In this document: in pieces, positions 41,324 through 53,050 of the stretch | Numbering within the stretch: position 1 is the stretch's first letter | Layout: each line of letters opens with the position of its first letter | Source of the DNA: Pseudosporangium ferrugineum | GTDB lineage: Bacteria; Actinomycetota; Actinomycetes; Mycobacteriales; Micromonosporaceae | NCBI RefSeq assembly: GCF_003002065.1 | Contig: NZ_PVZG01000010.1 | Location: forward strand, 186,001 to 250,000 | DNA length: 64,000 bases | Reading direction: 5' to 3' | The notes under the pieces: generated by a model | Databases searched by the model: none | Seen by the model: the letters and a program-made list of their open reading frames with translations, nothing else | What the model was told of the DNA's origin: nothing | Translations under genes and position numbers: made by a program

Positions 41324-42478
41324 TCAGGTGAGGTCGCGCAGGTCTTCTCGGGTGAAGGGCAGGCTTTCCGGCGGCAGCGCGCCGCAGTCCAGCCCGCGCA
41401 GCAGGTAGCCGGCGAGCGCCCGCGCCGTGGCGGGCTCGTCGAGGATTCCGCCCGCCTGGCGGTCGAGATAGCGGCGCAGCCGGCCCACCGCGGCGTCCGT
41501 GCCGTCGGTGAAGAAGGCGTAGGTGGCGGCGAAGCGGGTGGGGAGTTGGGCCGGGTGGAGGTCCCAGCCCTGGTAGAAGCCGTGTTCCAGGGAGCGGCGG
41601 ACGAGGCGGTGGTGCAGGGCCCAGGCGTCGTGGACGGCGACGTCGGTGCCGACCGGGAGGATGTTGGTGGAGCCGTCGGAGAGGCGCACGCCGGTGCCGG
41701 CGGCCGCGGCCTGCATGACGGCCTTGGCGTGGTCGGCGACCGGGTGGTCCATCGCCTGGTGGGCCGCCGCCACGCCGGCCGCCGCGCTGTAGTCGTACGT
41801 GCCGTAGTGCAGGCCGGTGCAGCGGCCGTCCGCGGCGGTGATGAGGCGGGCCACCGTCGCCGTGCCGTCGGCGCCCAGGACGGCGGACGGCAGCTCGATC
41901 TGGATCTCGAAGCGCAGCGCACCGCCGGCCAGCCCGTACGCCCGTTCGAGCCGTTCGCAGAGCGCCACCGCCGCGGCGGCCTGGTCGGGGCCGCTCACCT
42001 TGGGCACCGTGATGACGAACGGCTCGGGGTAATGCGTGAGCCACAGGTCGAGGGTGCGCAGCGCCCGGTGCCGGGTCGGCGCCTCCAGCGATTTGACGCG
42101 CACCCCCACGAACGGCGGCCGGGGGCCGTCGAGCAGCACCGCGGCGGCCTGTTTGACCGCCGCGTCCTCCTGGTCGTCGTCGCGGACGCCGTACCCGTCC
42201 TCGAAGTCGACGCGGAGGTCCTCGATCGGCTCGGTGGTGAGCTTGGCGCGGACCCGGTCGGCGAGCGCGGCGGGAAACGGCAGCGGCGGGTGCTCGTCGA
42301 GCACCGCGAGGGCGCGGGCGCCCCACTCGCGGAAGCCGCCGATCCGGTCGGCCGGGATGTACACCGTGTGCACCGGCTGCCGCCCCGGCCGCTCCCCGGG
42401 GTAGCGGACGGCCAGGAAGGCGTCGTGGGCGGCGAGCCGGTCGTCCAGCGCGGCGTAGTCGTCGTCGCGGAGCCGCAC
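41324..42478 (-). CDS. DUF6986 protein, HpcH/HpaI aldolase fold
   Basis: 384 residues from the GTG at 42478, four bases after the malate synthase stop. The N-terminal part contains YPGERPGRQPVHTVYIPADR and the central barrel has DLRVDFEDGYGVRDDDQEDA, VGVRVKSLEAPTRHRALRTL, FVITVPKVSGPDQ, FEIQIELPSAVLGADGTATV and TGLHYGTYDYSAAAGVAAAH. The Glu of EIQIE and the Asp of GTYDYS sit where citrate-lyase-like/HpcH aldolases bind Mg. The family is strongly associated with malate synthase and purine degradation in Streptomyces relatives, but I know of no proven reaction. A C-C bond or ureidoglycolate reaction yielding or using glyoxylate is a reasonable guess. Confidence 0.85.
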   Translation of the reverse strand: MRLRDDDYAALDDRLAAHDAFLAVRYPGERPGRQPVHTVYIPADRIGGFREWGARALAVLDEHPPLPFPAALADRVRAKLTTEPIEDLRVDFEDGYGVRDDDQEDAAVKQAAAVLLDGPRPPFVGVRVKSLEAPTRHRALRTLDLWLTHYPEPFVITVPKVSGPDQAAAAVALCERLERAYGLAGGALRFEIQIELPSAVLGADGTATVARLITAADGRCTGLHYGTYDYSAAAGVAAAHQAMDHPVADHAKAVMQAAAAGTGVRLSDGSTNILPVGTDVAVHDAWALHHRLVRRSLEHGFYQGWDLHPAQLPTRFAATYAFFTDGTDAAVGRLRRYLDRQAGGILDEPATARALAGYLLRGLDCGALPPESLPFTREDLRDLT

Positions 42479-42480
42479 GA

Positions 42481-44028
<1,548 letters not shown>

Positions 44029-44112
44029 GGGCGGCGACTCCCTTCAACAGGTGGCTCTCCGTACCGTATCGGTCCCGGCGCGGCCGCGCTCCCGGCCTGT
44101 GGACAACGAAGA

Positions 44113-44146
44113 ACGGCGGTCCCCGCGGGGAATCGGGGACCGCCGT
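44113..44146 (-). terminator. Strong hairpin terminator after the DUF1996 gene
   Basis: A 13-bp perfect stem (44113-44125 with 44134-44146) and an 8-base loop, extended by GAAG/CTTC across a one-base bulge. It lies 38 bases past the DUF1996 stop, and the minus strand reads TTCTTCGTT beyond it. It insulates malate synthase from the upstream gene. Confidence 0.8.
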
Positions 44147-44183
44147 CTTCCTCATTCCTTCCGACCGGTGGTGCGGGGATGGG

Positions 44184-45602
44184 TCAGAAGTTTCCGAACG
44201 AGTCGCATTTGGCCTTCTGGGTGATGCAGTTGCGGACCCGCTCGGCGAGCGGCTTCGTCTCCCACGCGTTCATGAAGTCGCCGTGCATGGACGAGGCCAG
44301 GCCGCTGGCGAGCTGGAAGCCGGCGGCGCCGCCCGAGGTGGGATAGCCGATCACGAAGGACACCGAGGGGATCGCGACCGGGAACCTCCCGCCGGCGCAG
44401 GTACCGTCCGGGCCGGTCGGTCCCACGTGCGACCGGTGGTCGGGGCTGTCCAGGTGCTCGCCGTCCCAGCAGTCCGGGAAGGTGAGCTGGAAGGTGACCT
44501 CGGCGGTCTTCGCGCACACCGGCCAGTTGCCGTCGGCACTGCGGCCGGTCTCGCCGCCGGCGCCGGCGCACCAGAACTGCCCGGGGGCACCCTTCGGGGT
44601 GGCTACCTGCCGCTTCGCGTCCCCAGCGATCATGCGGAAGCCCTCGGGGAAGGGCACCGTCCGGGTCGGGTCCTTCAGGCGCGAGCCGTAGTAGACGGTG
44701 ACACCGTGCGGGTCCACCGGTCTGCCGTTCTCCAGGAGCGTGGGGATCCAGTACGCGGACCGGTCCTCCTTCGGATCGCAGCTGGTGCCGGCGTTCGCGA
44801 ACAGCGAGGCGTTCGTGGACGTCGCGCTCGTGCTCCTGTTGCCCATGAACGTGTGCAGGTGGGAGGCGCCCGCCATGCCGGGGAAGACGATCGGGTCGTC
44901 GGGGAGCCGGTGGCTGACCTTGCAGCTCGCGTTGAACTCGGGCACCCGCACGTTGCCGGCCGGCACCGGCTCGGCCGCGGTGGCCTGGTACTCGGCGAGT
45001 TGCGTGGCCCACCTCGCCTTGTCGATCTTCACCCAACCGGCCGCGGCGGACGGCGACGGGGAGGGGGACGGGGACGGGGACGGGGAGCCGCCGAAGGTGA
45101 ACCAGTTGATGTTGACGAAGTCGTTGCGCTGCGCGCTCTTCAGCACCGCGAACACCGTCCGCGCACCGGCCGGGACCGAGGACGCCGTCGCGCCGACGGT
45201 GGTCCACTTCTGCCAGCCGCCCGTCCGCTTGACCGGGAACGTGGCGAGCAGCGCCCCGGTCCGCGACCCGAGGCGCAACTCGATCGAGCCGCCCGCCGGA
45301 TTGTCGGACGCGATCCGGGCGGCGAGGCCGGCGCCGCCGACGGTCACCCGGTCGAAGCGCAGCCAGTCGCCGCCGGCGAGCCAGCCGACGTTCCTGCCGC
45401 CGTCGGTGTCGGCGGTCCCCTCGGTCCGCGCGCCGGACTGGGCCGCGAACGACTCCGCCTGGACGCGGCCCGGGACCACCGTTTCCGCCGCGTCGGCCGT
45501 GGCGACGTACACGCCGCTCGCGCCCAGCGTCGCGGCCACCGCCGCGGCGAGAACGAGGCGGGTGCCGCCGCTACGCTTCCGGGGGTCTCCGGGATTCCGC
45601 AT
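44184..45602 (-). CDS. Secreted carbohydrate-binding protein with DUF1996 domain
   Basis: 472 residues. A signal peptide (about 1-39: RKRSGGTRLVLAAAVAATLG ... ADAAE) is followed by a CBM6/35-like beta sandwich (about 42-170; VQAESFAAQSGARTEG, GDWLRFDRV, FVNINWFTF). A Ser-Pro linker comes next (six SP pairs, about 174-186), then DUF1996 (about 200-470; NASCKVSHRLPDDPIVFPG, HLHTFMGNRS, AYWIPTL, TFQLTFPDCWDG). AAAGGA precedes the ATG at 45602. It should be exported and bind polysaccharide. Its location between purine-degradation genes seems incidental; a strong terminator isolates it. Confidence 0.9.
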   Translation of the reverse strand: MRNPGDPRKRSGGTRLVLAAAVAATLGASGVYVATADAAETVVPGRVQAESFAAQSGARTEGTADTDGGRNVGWLAGGDWLRFDRVTVGGAGLAARIASDNPAGGSIELRLGSRTGALLATFPVKRTGGWQKWTTVGATASSVPAGARTVFAVLKSAQRNDFVNINWFTFGGSPSPSPSPSPSPSAAAGWVKIDKARWATQLAEYQATAAEPVPAGNVRVPEFNASCKVSHRLPDDPIVFPGMAGASHLHTFMGNRSTSATSTNASLFANAGTSCDPKEDRSAYWIPTLLENGRPVDPHGVTVYYGSRLKDPTRTVPFPEGFRMIAGDAKRQVATPKGAPGQFWCAGAGGETGRSADGNWPVCAKTAEVTFQLTFPDCWDGEHLDSPDHRSHVGPTGPDGTCAGGRFPVAIPSVSFVIGYPTSGGAAGFQLASGLASSMHGDFMNAWETKPLAERVRNCITQKAKCDSFGNF

Positions 45603-45760
45603 GACCGGTCCTTTACCTGGATTGGCGTTTCCAGGAGGGAGTATGCGGAGGTAAGGACGCTTACTACAAGCCGCGAAAGAAGATTTGAGAAAGCCCTCCG
45701 GAGGCGCCGCAGGTCGCCGCGATATCCATTCCGGATAACCTTTTTCTCGGGCGCCGGAGC

Positions 45761-47113
45761 TTAAATGTCGCTTAAGAGTTTCCGATGCGCGCGGCGGGCG
45801 GCGCGGGCCAATGAGCCGGCGTCGGCGTGCACCAGCTCGCCGCGCTCGACCACCGGACGGCCGCCGACCAGCGCCAGCTCGACCGGCGCGGCCGGGCCGA
45901 ACACCAGCGCCGCGACCCGGTCCTCGATCCCCGCGTGCCCGAGCCCGTCGAGGCGCCACAGCACGAGGTCCGCCAGCTTACCGGGCTCCAGGGAGCCCAG
46001 GTCGTTCTCGCGGCCGAGGCAGCGGGCCCCGCCCATCGTCCCCAGGCGCAGCGACTCGCGGGCGGTCAGCGCGGCCGGGCCGCCCCGCAGCCGGGCCACG
46101 TACAGCGCTTGCCGCAGCTCCTCGCCCAGGTGCGCCGCCTCCTGCGACGCCGAGCCGTCCACCCCGAGGCCGACCGGGACGCCGGCGTCGAGCAGGTCGC
46201 GGACGCGGGCCAGGCCGGCGCCGAGGCGGGCGTTGGAGCTCGGGCAGTGCGCCACCCCGGTGCCGGTGGCGCCCAGCTTCGCCACCGCGGCGTCGTCCAG
46301 GTGTACGCCGTGAGCCAGCCACACGTCGTCGTCCAGCCACCCGAGGCGCTCGGCGTACTCGACCGGGGTGCAGCCGAACTTCTCCCGGCAGAAGTCCTCC
46401 TCGTCGTCCGTCTCGGCGAGATGGGTGTGCAGCCGTACGCCCTTGCGCCGGGCCAGCTCCGCCGCCTCGCTCATCAGCCGCGACGTCACCGAGAACGGCG
46501 AGCACGGCGCCACCCCGACGCGCAGCAGGGATTCCGGCGACGGGTCGTGCCACCGGTCGATCGCCGCCTCGGTCGCCGCGAGCGCCGCGTCGGTCTCCTC
46601 CACCACGTGGTCCGGTGGCAGCCCGCCCTGCGACTCGCCCAGATCCATCGAGCCGCGGGTGGGGTGGAAGCGCAGCCCGATGCGCCGGGCCGCCTCGATC
46701 TCCGCCTCGAACACGTCACCGCCGTCGCGGGGGAAGACGTAGTGGTGGTCGGTGCTGGTGGTGCAGCCGGACAGGGCGAGCCAGCCCAGCCCCGCCGCGG
46801 CCGCCGCGCCGACCGTCCCGGCGTCGATGCGGCCCCAGATCGGATAGAGGGTGGTCAGCCAGCCGAACAGCGTCTCGTCCTGGGCCAGGCCGCGGGTCGC
46901 CCACTGATAGAGGTGGTGGTGCGTGTTCACCAGGCCCGGGGTGACCAGGCAGCCGGTGCCGTCGACGCGGCGCGCCGCACCGGGCACCTCGCCGGCGGAA
47001 CCCGGTCCCACGGCCGCGATCCGGCCGTCGTCGCCGGCCACGACGTGGCCGTCGGCGTACTCGGTGCCGTCGCCGTCGACCGTCGCCACCGCGACGTTCT
47101 CGATGACGATCAC
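45761..47113 (-). CDS. 8-oxoguanine deaminase (amidohydrolase family)
   Basis: 450 residues from the GTG at 47113, which overlaps the uricase stop (GTGA). Amidohydrolase metal sites: NTHHHLYQWATRGLAQD, HLAETDDEEDFC, AHGVHLDDAAVAKLG and GVDGSASQEAAHLGEELR; the typical GMGGARCLGRENDLGSLEPG occurs here as TMGGARCLGRENDLG. The uricase operon context favours 8-oxoguanine deaminase, which converts 8-oxoguanine to urate, over guanine or atrazine-type deaminases. It is the last gene of its operon and feeds urate into the pathway. Confidence 0.88.
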   Translation of the reverse strand: MIVIENVAVATVDGDGTEYADGHVVAGDDGRIAAVGPGSAGEVPGAARRVDGTGCLVTPGLVNTHHHLYQWATRGLAQDETLFGWLTTLYPIWGRIDAGTVGAAAAAGLGWLALSGCTTSTDHHYVFPRDGGDVFEAEIEAARRIGLRFHPTRGSMDLGESQGGLPPDHVVEETDAALAATEAAIDRWHDPSPESLLRVGVAPCSPFSVTSRLMSEAAELARRKGVRLHTHLAETDDEEDFCREKFGCTPVEYAERLGWLDDDVWLAHGVHLDDAAVAKLGATGTGVAHCPSSNARLGAGLARVRDLLDAGVPVGLGVDGSASQEAAHLGEELRQALYVARLRGGPAALTARESLRLGTMGGARCLGRENDLGSLEPGKLADLVLWRLDGLGHAGIEDRVAALVFGPAAPVELALVGGRPVVERGELVHADAGSLARAARRAHRKLLSDI

Positions 47114-47979
47114 CGGTACCACTCCGGGTCGGCCGACGGGCCCACCGCCGGGTTGTCGCGGGTCACGGTCCCTTCGATGAGCCCGTACGGCCGATCGCCG
47201 GCGAGGAACACCTCCCCCGGGTTCTCCAGGTCGAACGGCGACAGGTCGACCAGGTAGTGATGCTTGTTCGGCAGCGCCAGCCGGATCTCGGCGATCTCGG
47301 GCCGGCTCTCCAGCACCCGCGTGCCCATCGAGAACAGGGTCTGCTGCAACGAGTAGCTGTACGTGTTGACGAACGCGTTGACCAGCGCGTCCTTGGCCTC
47401 CTCGAACGACTCGCCCCAGTCCGCGGTGTCCGAGAGATGCCGCCAGCGGGCGTCCACCTCGGTGGCGAGGATGCGGTCGGTGGTCTCGGGCAGCGTGGTG
47501 TAGCGGTCGCGGGCGAACCCGTGGAACTCCGACGCGGTCGTGTTCAGCACCACGAAGTCCTTGAGGCCGGAGACGACCTGGGCGGAGTCCGCCCCCACGG
47601 TGACCGTGCACAGCCGGGTGAAGTCGCCCTTGCGCCGGAACGAGTGCGGGCCGAGCCGCTCCCAGCCGTACGCCTCGATCCCGACCCGCGCGGTGACGAT
47701 CTGCGGCAGGCCGGCGACGAAGTGGCGGCCGAGCCGGAGCGCGAACGCCTCGGGCTGGCCGACCCCGTGCTCGCGGGCGAACGCGTACACGGTGTTCTTC
47801 ATGGTGTCGGTCGGCAGGACGGCCGAGTTGTCGCCGGTGAAGTGGGTCGCCGTCAGGTCGCCGGAGAGCGCGATGCTGACGTTGAGGTCGATCAGCTCGT
47901 GCGTGTCGCCGTCGCGCGTGACGTGCACCAGGCGGGTCTCCGCCTTGCCGTATCGGTGGGGTCCCAGCACGATCGCCAC
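47110..47979 (-). CDS. uao: Urate oxidase (uricase)
   Basis: 289 residues, two T-fold halves. Catalytic Lys in HRYGKAETRLVHV, catalytic Thr in LPTDTMKNTVYAFA, the Phe/Arg binding region HSFRRKGDFTRLC, SGLKDFVVLNTTASEFHGF, and LPNKHHYLVDLSPFDLENPG near the end. It oxidises urate to 5-hydroxyisourate with O2 and no cofactor. There is no peroxisomal-type tail. It overlaps the deaminase start by four bases and lies 3 bases after hydroxyisourate hydrolase. Confidence 0.96.
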   Translation of the reverse strand: MAIVLGPHRYGKAETRLVHVTRDGDTHELIDLNVSIALSGDLTATHFTGDNSAVLPTDTMKNTVYAFAREHGVGQPEAFALRLGRHFVAGLPQIVTARVGIEAYGWERLGPHSFRRKGDFTRLCTVTVGADSAQVVSGLKDFVVLNTTASEFHGFARDRYTTLPETTDRILATEVDARWRHLSDTADWGESFEEAKDALVNAFVNTYSYSLQQTLFSMGTRVLESRPEIAEIRLALPNKHHYLVDLSPFDLENPGEVFLAGDRPYGLIEGTVTRDNPAVGPSADPEWYR

Positions 47980-47982
47980 GCG

Positions 47983-48321
47983 TCAGCTCCCTCGGTAGGT
48001 GGTGTAGCCGTATCGGCTCAGCAGCAGCGGCACGTGGTACGGCCTTCCCGGGTCGCGCACGTGGAAGGCGACGGTGATCTCGGGGAAGAACGCGTCGCCG
48101 CCCAGGTACGCGTCCACGGCGAACACGAGCCGGTAACCGCCCGCGGCCCACTCGTGCGCGGGCAGCCGGGGCCGGAGCCGGCCGTCGTCGTCCGTGCGCC
48201 CCTCGGCGACCGTCCGCCACCCGCCGGCGTCGCGGCGGTCCAGGCGCACCCCGACGCCGCGGGCCGGTTCCCCGGAGACCGTGTCCAGGACGTGCGTGGA
48301 GATCGGCTCAGCCGGGTCCAT
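47983..48321 (-). CDS. uraH: 5-hydroxyisourate hydrolase (transthyretin-like)
   Basis: 112 residues. The N-terminal STHVLDTVSGEPARGVGVRL carries the catalytic His, and the protein ends YHVPLLLSRYGYTTYRGS with the diagnostic YRGS tetrapeptide. It hydrolyses 5-hydroxyisourate to OHCU. The ATG at 48321 lies inside the 3' end of the OHCU decarboxylase gene (14-base overlap), so it is coupled. Confidence 0.96.
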   Translation of the reverse strand: MDPAEPISTHVLDTVSGEPARGVGVRLDRRDAGGWRTVAEGRTDDDGRLRPRLPAHEWAAGGYRLVFAVDAYLGGDAFFPEITVAFHVRDPGRPYHVPLLLSRYGYTTYRGS

Positions 48322-48805
48322 CGAGCAGCCTCTCCAGCCGCAGCAGCGCGATCCTGCGCAGCTCGCCCACGACGACCGGCCGCTCGGTCCGCTCGTCGTG
48401 TCCGAGCCGCTCGCGGGCCGCCGCCAGGATCTCCTCCTGCGACCTGCCGGTGGCGAAGATCAGGAACACATGACCGAACTTCTCCTCGTACGCCCGGTTG
48501 ACCGCGATCAGCTCGGCCTTCACCGCCTCGTCGGTGCCGCCCGCGGCGGTGGACTGCTCGCGGCGCGACCAGGCGGCCTCTCGGGAGTCGCCCCGCGCCC
48601 GTTCGCCGATGCGGGGGTGGGCCGACAGCGCCCGCAGCACCTGCTCCCAGCTCAGCGCGTCGACGGCGGCACCGGCGGCGGCGAGCAGCGCGGCGCGGGA
48701 GGCGTAGGGCCGTCCCGCCGCGACCGCCGCGGCCCACTCCGGCGCCGCGCACACGGCGAGCAGCTCGGTTTCGGGCAGGGAGTCGAAGGCCTCGATCCGG
48801 TCCAC
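48308..48805 (-). CDS. uraD: OHCU decarboxylase
   Basis: 165 residues. Key sites: the catalytic His in LSAHPRIGERARGD, ELIAVNRAYEEKFGHVFLIF and ATGRSQEEILAAARERL. It decarboxylates 2-oxo-4-hydroxy-4-carboxy-5-ureidoimidazoline to S-allantoin. It is the first gene of the minus-strand operon uraD-uraH-uricase-deaminase. The GTG at 48805 follows GGGGTGA. About 70 bases separate it from the divergent helicase gene; GATTGACT in that gap may be part of its promoter. Confidence 0.95.
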   Translation of the reverse strand: MDRIEAFDSLPETELLAVCAAPEWAAAVAAGRPYASRAALLAAAGAAVDALSWEQVLRALSAHPRIGERARGDSREAAWSRREQSTAAGGTDEAVKAELIAVNRAYEEKFGHVFLIFATGRSQEEILAAARERLGHDERTERPVVVGELRRIALLRLERLLDGPG

Positions 48806-48875
48806 GGTTCACCCCCTGTCGTCGGCGAAGATCAGTCAATCACACCCGCCGCACGGCATAGGCGAGACTTGTCCG

Positions 48876-51347
48876 GTGCTGATCGCCCCCGACGCCCTCC
48901 CGGACCTCCCGATCCGGCCGGTCCTGCCCGCGGTGAGCGCCGCCCTCGCGGCGCACGGCGCGGCGGTGCTGGTCGCCCCGCCCGGCACCGGCAAGACCAC
49001 GGTGGTGCCGCTCGCGGTGGCGGAGGCCGGCGGCGGCCGGGTGGTGGTGGCCGAGCCGCGCCGGGTGGCCGCCAGGGCGGCGGCCCGCCGGATGGCCGCG
49101 CTGCTCGGCGAGGAGGCCGGCGAGCGGATCGGTTTCACCGTACGCGGGGAGCGCCGGGTGTCCGCCCGTACGCGCGTCGAGGTGGTCACCACCGGCGTGC
49201 TGGTACGCCGCCTGCACCGCGATCCCGAGCTGGCCGGCACCGACGTGGTGATCCTCGACGAGTGCCACGAACGCCACCTCGACTCCGATCTGGCGCTGGC
49301 CTTCCTCGTCGAGGTCCGCGCCGCCCTGCGCCCCGGCCTACGGGTGCTCGCCACGTCCGCCACCGCCGAGGCCGGACGCTTCGCCACCCTGCTCGGCGAC
49401 GTCCCGGTGGTGGCCGCCGAGGCCGCGCTGCACCCGGTCGACGTGTCCTGGTGCCCTCCCCCGCGGCCCGTCACGCCCCCGCACGGCCTGCGCGTCGACC
49501 CGCGCCTGCTCGACCACGTCGCCGCGACCGTCCGGCGGGCGCTGGCCGAGGGGGACGGCGACGTCCTCGTGTTCCTGCCGGGCGCCCGGGAGATCGAGAC
49601 GGTGGCCGGGCTCCTGCGCGGCGTCGATGCCGCCGTGGTGCCGCTGCACGGGCGGCAGCCGGGTGCGATCCAGGACGCCGCGCTGCGCCCCGGCCGGGGG
49701 CGGCGGGTCGTGCTCGCCACGGCGGTGGCGGAGAGCAGCCTGACCGTGCCCGGCGTACGCGCGGTCGTCGACGCCGGGCTCAGCCGGGTCCCGCGGATGG
49801 ACCACGGCCGGGGGCTCGGCGCGCTGGTGACCGTGCCGGTGTCCCGGGCCGCCGCGGTGCAGCGCGCCGGACGGGCCGGCCGGGAGGCGCCCGGCCGGGT
49901 CTACCGCTGCTGGTCGCAGGCGCAGCACGACCGGCTGCCCGCCCAGCCGGAGCCCGAGGTGGCCGCCGCCGATCTGACCGGCTTCGCGCTCGACCTGGCG
50001 CTGTGGGGACATCCGGACGGCAGCAGCCTGGCCCTGCCCGACGCCCCGCCGCCGGGCGCGCTCCAGGCGGCGAGGGCCACCCTGCGGGCGCTGGGCGCCA
50101 CCGGGGACGACGGGCGGATCACCCCGCGCGGGCGCCGCCTGGCCGACGCCGGCCTGCACCCGCGGCTGGCCCGCGCCCTGCTGGACGGCGCCGCGCAGGT
50201 CGGGGCCCGGCGGGCGGCCGAGATCGTGGCGCTGCTCGACGCCGACCGGGCCGCGGACGACCTGGTCGCGGGGTGGCGGCGGGCACGCGCCGACCGCGAC
50301 GGCCCGTGGACGGCCGAGGTGCGGCGGCTCACCGCGGCGCTCGACCGGCATCCGGCGGCGGAGGCGGGCGTACGGCTGACCGACGACCTGGCGGCGGGGC
50401 TGGTCGTGGGGCTCGCGTACCCGGAACGGGTGGCCCGGGCCCGGGAACCGGGCTCCCGGGCGTACCTCATGGCCGGCGGGACCGCCGCGGAGCTGGGCGG
50501 CGGCAGCAAGCTGGCCGGCACGACGTGGGTGGCGGTCGCCGACGCGGACCGCGCGCCGGGGGCACGGACCGCGCGCATCCGCAGCGCCGCCCCGCTGGAC
50601 GAGGCGACGGCCCGGGCGGCGGCGGAGACCCTGGCCGTGACCGCGACGGAGATCGGCTGGATCGACGGGGACGTGGTCGCGCGCCGGGTCGAGCGCCTCG
50701 GGGCGATCACCCTCGCCGAGCGGCGGATCGACGACCCCGACCGGGAACTGGTGCACGCCGCGCTCCGGGAGGGCCTGCGCCGGGAAGGGCTGGCACTGCT
50801 GACCTGGACGCGGACGGCGACCGCGCTGCGCGAGCGGCTGGCGTTCGCGCACGCGACGCTGGGCGGGCCCTGGCCGGACGTGTCGGACGCGGCGCTGGCG
50901 GAGGCGGACTGGCTGGAGCTGGGCAGCGCCCGCCGGCGCGCCGACCTGGCCCGGCTCGACGTCGCCACGGCGCTGCGCCGGCTGGTGCCCTGGTCGGTCG
51001 CGGGCCGGCTGGACGAGGTGGCGCCGGAGCGGCTGCCGGTGCCCAGCGGCTCGGCGGTACGGGTCGACTACACCGACCCCGCGGCGCCCGTGCTGGCGGT
51101 GAAGTTGCAGGAGACCTTCGGCTGGCAGGACACGCCGAAGCTGGCCGGCGGCCGGGTGCCCGTGGTGCTGCACCTGCTCTCCCCGGCGGGCCGGCCGCTG
51201 GCCGTGACCAGCGACCTGGCGTCCTTCTGGGTCAACGCGTACCCGCAGGTGCGCGGGGAGATGCGCGGGCGCTATCCGCGCCATCCGTGGCCGGAGGACC
51301 CGGCCACGGCCGTGCCGACGCGGCGGACCAACCGCCGGGGTCAGTAG
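48876..51347 (+). CDS. hrpB: HrpB-type ATP-dependent helicase
   Basis: 823 residues. DExH helicase of the HrpA/HrpB group: Walker [72 protein letters not shown], and motif [20 protein letters not shown]. The C-terminal HrpB domain ends with the expected [20 protein letters not shown] and HPWPEDP. It is presumed to act on RNA; its physiological role is unclear. GAGACT ends 6 bases before the GTG start with no ribosome binding site. Confidence 0.93.
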   Translation: MLIAPDALPDLPIRPVLPAVSAALAAHGAAVLVAPPGTGKTTVVPLAVAEAGGGRVVVAEPRRVAARAAARRMAALLGEEAGERIGFTVRGERRVSARTRVEVVTTGVLVRRLHRDPELAGTDVVILDECHERHLDSDLALAFLVEVRAALRPGLRVLATSATAEAGRFATLLGDVPVVAAEAALHPVDVSWCPPPRPVTPPHGLRVDPRLLDHVAATVRRALAEGDGDVLVFLPGAREIETVAGLLRGVDAAVVPLHGRQPGAIQDAALRPGRGRRVVLATAVAESSLTVPGVRAVVDAGLSRVPRMDHGRGLGALVTVPVSRAAAVQRAGRAGREAPGRVYRCWSQAQHDRLPAQPEPEVAAADLTGFALDLALWGHPDGSSLALPDAPPPGALQAARATLRALGATGDDGRITPRGRRLADAGLHPRLARALLDGAAQVGARRAAEIVALLDADRAADDLVAGWRRARADRDGPWTAEVRRLTAALDRHPAAEAGVRLTDDLAAGLVVGLAYPERVARAREPGSRAYLMAGGTAAELGGGSKLAGTTWVAVADADRAPGARTARIRSAAPLDEATARAAAETLAVTATEIGWIDGDVVARRVERLGAITLAERRIDDPDRELVHAALREGLRREGLALLTWTRTATALRERLAFAHATLGGPWPDVSDAALAEADWLELGSARRRADLARLDVATALRRLVPWSVAGRLDEVAPERLPVPSGSAVRVDYTDPAAPVLAVKLQETFGWQDTPKLAGGRVPVVLHLLSPAGRPLAVTSDLASFWVNAYPQVRGEMRGRYPRHPWPEDPATAVPTRRTNRRGQ

Positions 51348-52987
51348 CGGAAGTTGCTGATGCTCTCCTGAAGCTCGCCCGACATCCGGGCCAGCGCCGC
51401 CGCGGACTCCTTCGCCTCCTCCACCGACTCCGCGGTGCCCCGCGCGGTGGTGGCGACGCCCTCGATGCTGGTGCTGATCCGGTTCGTGGCGGCAGCGGCC
51501 TCGGAGACGTTGCGGTTCATCTCCGCGGTCGTCGCGGCCTGCTCCTCGACCGCCGACGCGATCGTGGTCGTGTACTCGTTGATCCGCTCGATCACCCCGG
51601 CGATCTCACTGATCGCCTCCACCGCCGAGCCGCTGTCCGACTGGATCGCCTCCACCCGCCGCGAGATGTCCTCGGTCGCCCGGGCCGTCTCCTGCGCCAG
51701 GTCCTTCACCTCACTGGCGACGACCGCGAAGCCCTTGCCCGCCTCCCCGGCCCGCGCCGCCTCGATCGTGGCGTTCAGGGCCAGCAGGTTGGTCTGCTCG
51801 GCGATCGACGTGATCACCTTGATGACGTCACCGATCTGCCGGCTCGACTCGCCCAGCGTGGCGATCGTCCGGTTCGTCGACTGCGCCACCGAGACTGCCT
51901 GGCCGGCCACCTCCGCGGCGGCGTTGGCGCTCTGCGCGATCTCACCGATCGACGCGCCCATCTCCTCGGTGCCGGCCGCGACCGTGTTCACCCCGGTCGA
52001 CACCTGCTCCGACGCCGCCGCCACGTCCTGCGCCTGCGCTGACGCCGCCACGGCACCCTCGCTCATCCGCGCCGAGATCGCCGTCGTCCGCTGCGCCGCA
52101 TCCGCCAGCGACTGCGACGCCGCACCCACCGAACCGACGACCTGACGGATACCGACCCGGGCCCGGCCCAGCGCCGCCGCCATCCGGCCCACCTCGTCGC
52201 GGCCGGTGACCGGCACGTCGACGGTCAGGTCCCCGGCCGCCATCGCCTCCGCCGAGCGGGTCAGCTCGGTCAGCGGCCGCACGATCAACCGCGCCACCAG
52301 CAGCGCGAACGCGATTGCCAGGAGCAGGCCCACGGCCAGGACGACGGCGATCGACACGTAGGCGGCGCGATAGGTCGAAGCTCCGGAGTCGGCCGCCGCG
52401 GCCGCCGCGGACCGTTCCTGCGCGGAGAGGGCGTCGATCGACTCGGTGAGGTTGGTGTTCAGCGCGACGATGCCGGGCTCGTCGGTGGGCATCACGAAGC
52501 CGGCCGGCGGAGCGGCGCCGAAGAAGAACACGTCCCGGAAGTTCCGGTACGCGGCGAGCGCCTCCTGCGCACGGGCCACGCCCGCCTCCCGCTCGGCGGT
52601 CGAACCGCCCTTGGCACGGTAGCCGGCCAGTGAGGCGTCGATCCGCCCGTCGATGCCCTTGACGATCTCCTGGTACTTGGCGACCCCCTGCTTGTACTCC
52701 GGGGAGTCGGGCTTGACGCGGTCGCTGAGGGCCGCGGAGCCGATCAGGTAGTAGTACATCTCCATGAGCCCGGCCCGCGTGTCGGACAGCTCGACCATGC
52801 GCTCGAGGTTCTGCTCGCGCATGACCTGGAGCCGGTCGTTCATGACGTGGAGGCGGTTCAGGCCGATGGCGCCGACCGCCACGGTCACCACCGCGAGCAG
52901 GGCCACGATGGCGAGGATCTTGACGCGGACGGGACGGTTCGCGAGCAGGCCGCCCCGGGCCGGCTTCGCCGATTTTTCAGGCACCAT
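51341..52987 (-). CDS. Methyl-accepting chemotaxis protein
   Basis: 548 residues. The first membrane helix (about 21-45) is followed by an extracytoplasmic helical-bundle sensor (about 45-208) with [14 protein letters not shown] second helix lies at about 209-232, HAMP follows ([20 protein letters not shown]), and the signalling domain contains the invariant hairpin [19 protein letters not shown]. It is a transmembrane chemoreceptor acting through CheA/CheW, which are not in this window. A FliA-like promoter lies directly upstream. The 3' end overlaps the convergent helicase gene by 7 bases. Confidence 0.95.
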   Translation of the reverse strand: MVPEKSAKPARGGLLANRPVRVKILAIVALLAVVTVAVGAIGLNRLHVMNDRLQVMREQNLERMVELSDTRAGLMEMYYYLIGSAALSDRVKPDSPEYKQGVAKYQEIVKGIDGRIDASLAGYRAKGGSTAEREAGVARAQEALAAYRNFRDVFFFGAAPPAGFVMPTDEPGIVALNTNLTESIDALSAQERSAAAAAADSGASTYRAAYVSIAVVLAVGLLLAIAFALLVARLIVRPLTELTRSAEAMAAGDLTVDVPVTGRDEVGRMAAALGRARVGIRQVVGSVGAASQSLADAAQRTTAISARMSEGAVAASAQAQDVAAASEQVSTGVNTVAAGTEEMGASIGEIAQSANAAAEVAGQAVSVAQSTNRTIATLGESSRQIGDVIKVITSIAEQTNLLALNATIEAARAGEAGKGFAVVASEVKDLAQETARATEDISRRVEAIQSDSGSAVEAISEIAGVIERINEYTTTIASAVEEQAATTAEMNRNVSEAAAATNRISTSIEGVATTARGTAESVEEAKESAAALARMSGELQESISNFRY

Positions 52988-52996
52988 GCAATCATC

Positions 52997-53023
52997 ATCG
53001 GCCTGCCGGGAGGCCGACTTGAG
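52997..53023 (-). promoter_or_regulatory. FliA-type (sigma-28) promoter
   Basis: Read on the minus strand: CTCA (53023-53020), 17 bases, then GCCGAT (53002-52997), 9 bases before the ATG at 52987. This fits the FliA-dependent consensus reported for Actinoplanes missouriensis as I recall it, CTCA-N15-17-GCCGAA, with one mismatch at the last base. It also resembles the general TAAA-N15-GCCGATAA motif for motility sigma factors. It would place the chemoreceptor under motility (zoospore) control. Confidence 0.7.
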
Positions 53024-53050
53024 CCGTTCTTGAGATTCGGGTCCCGGCGG

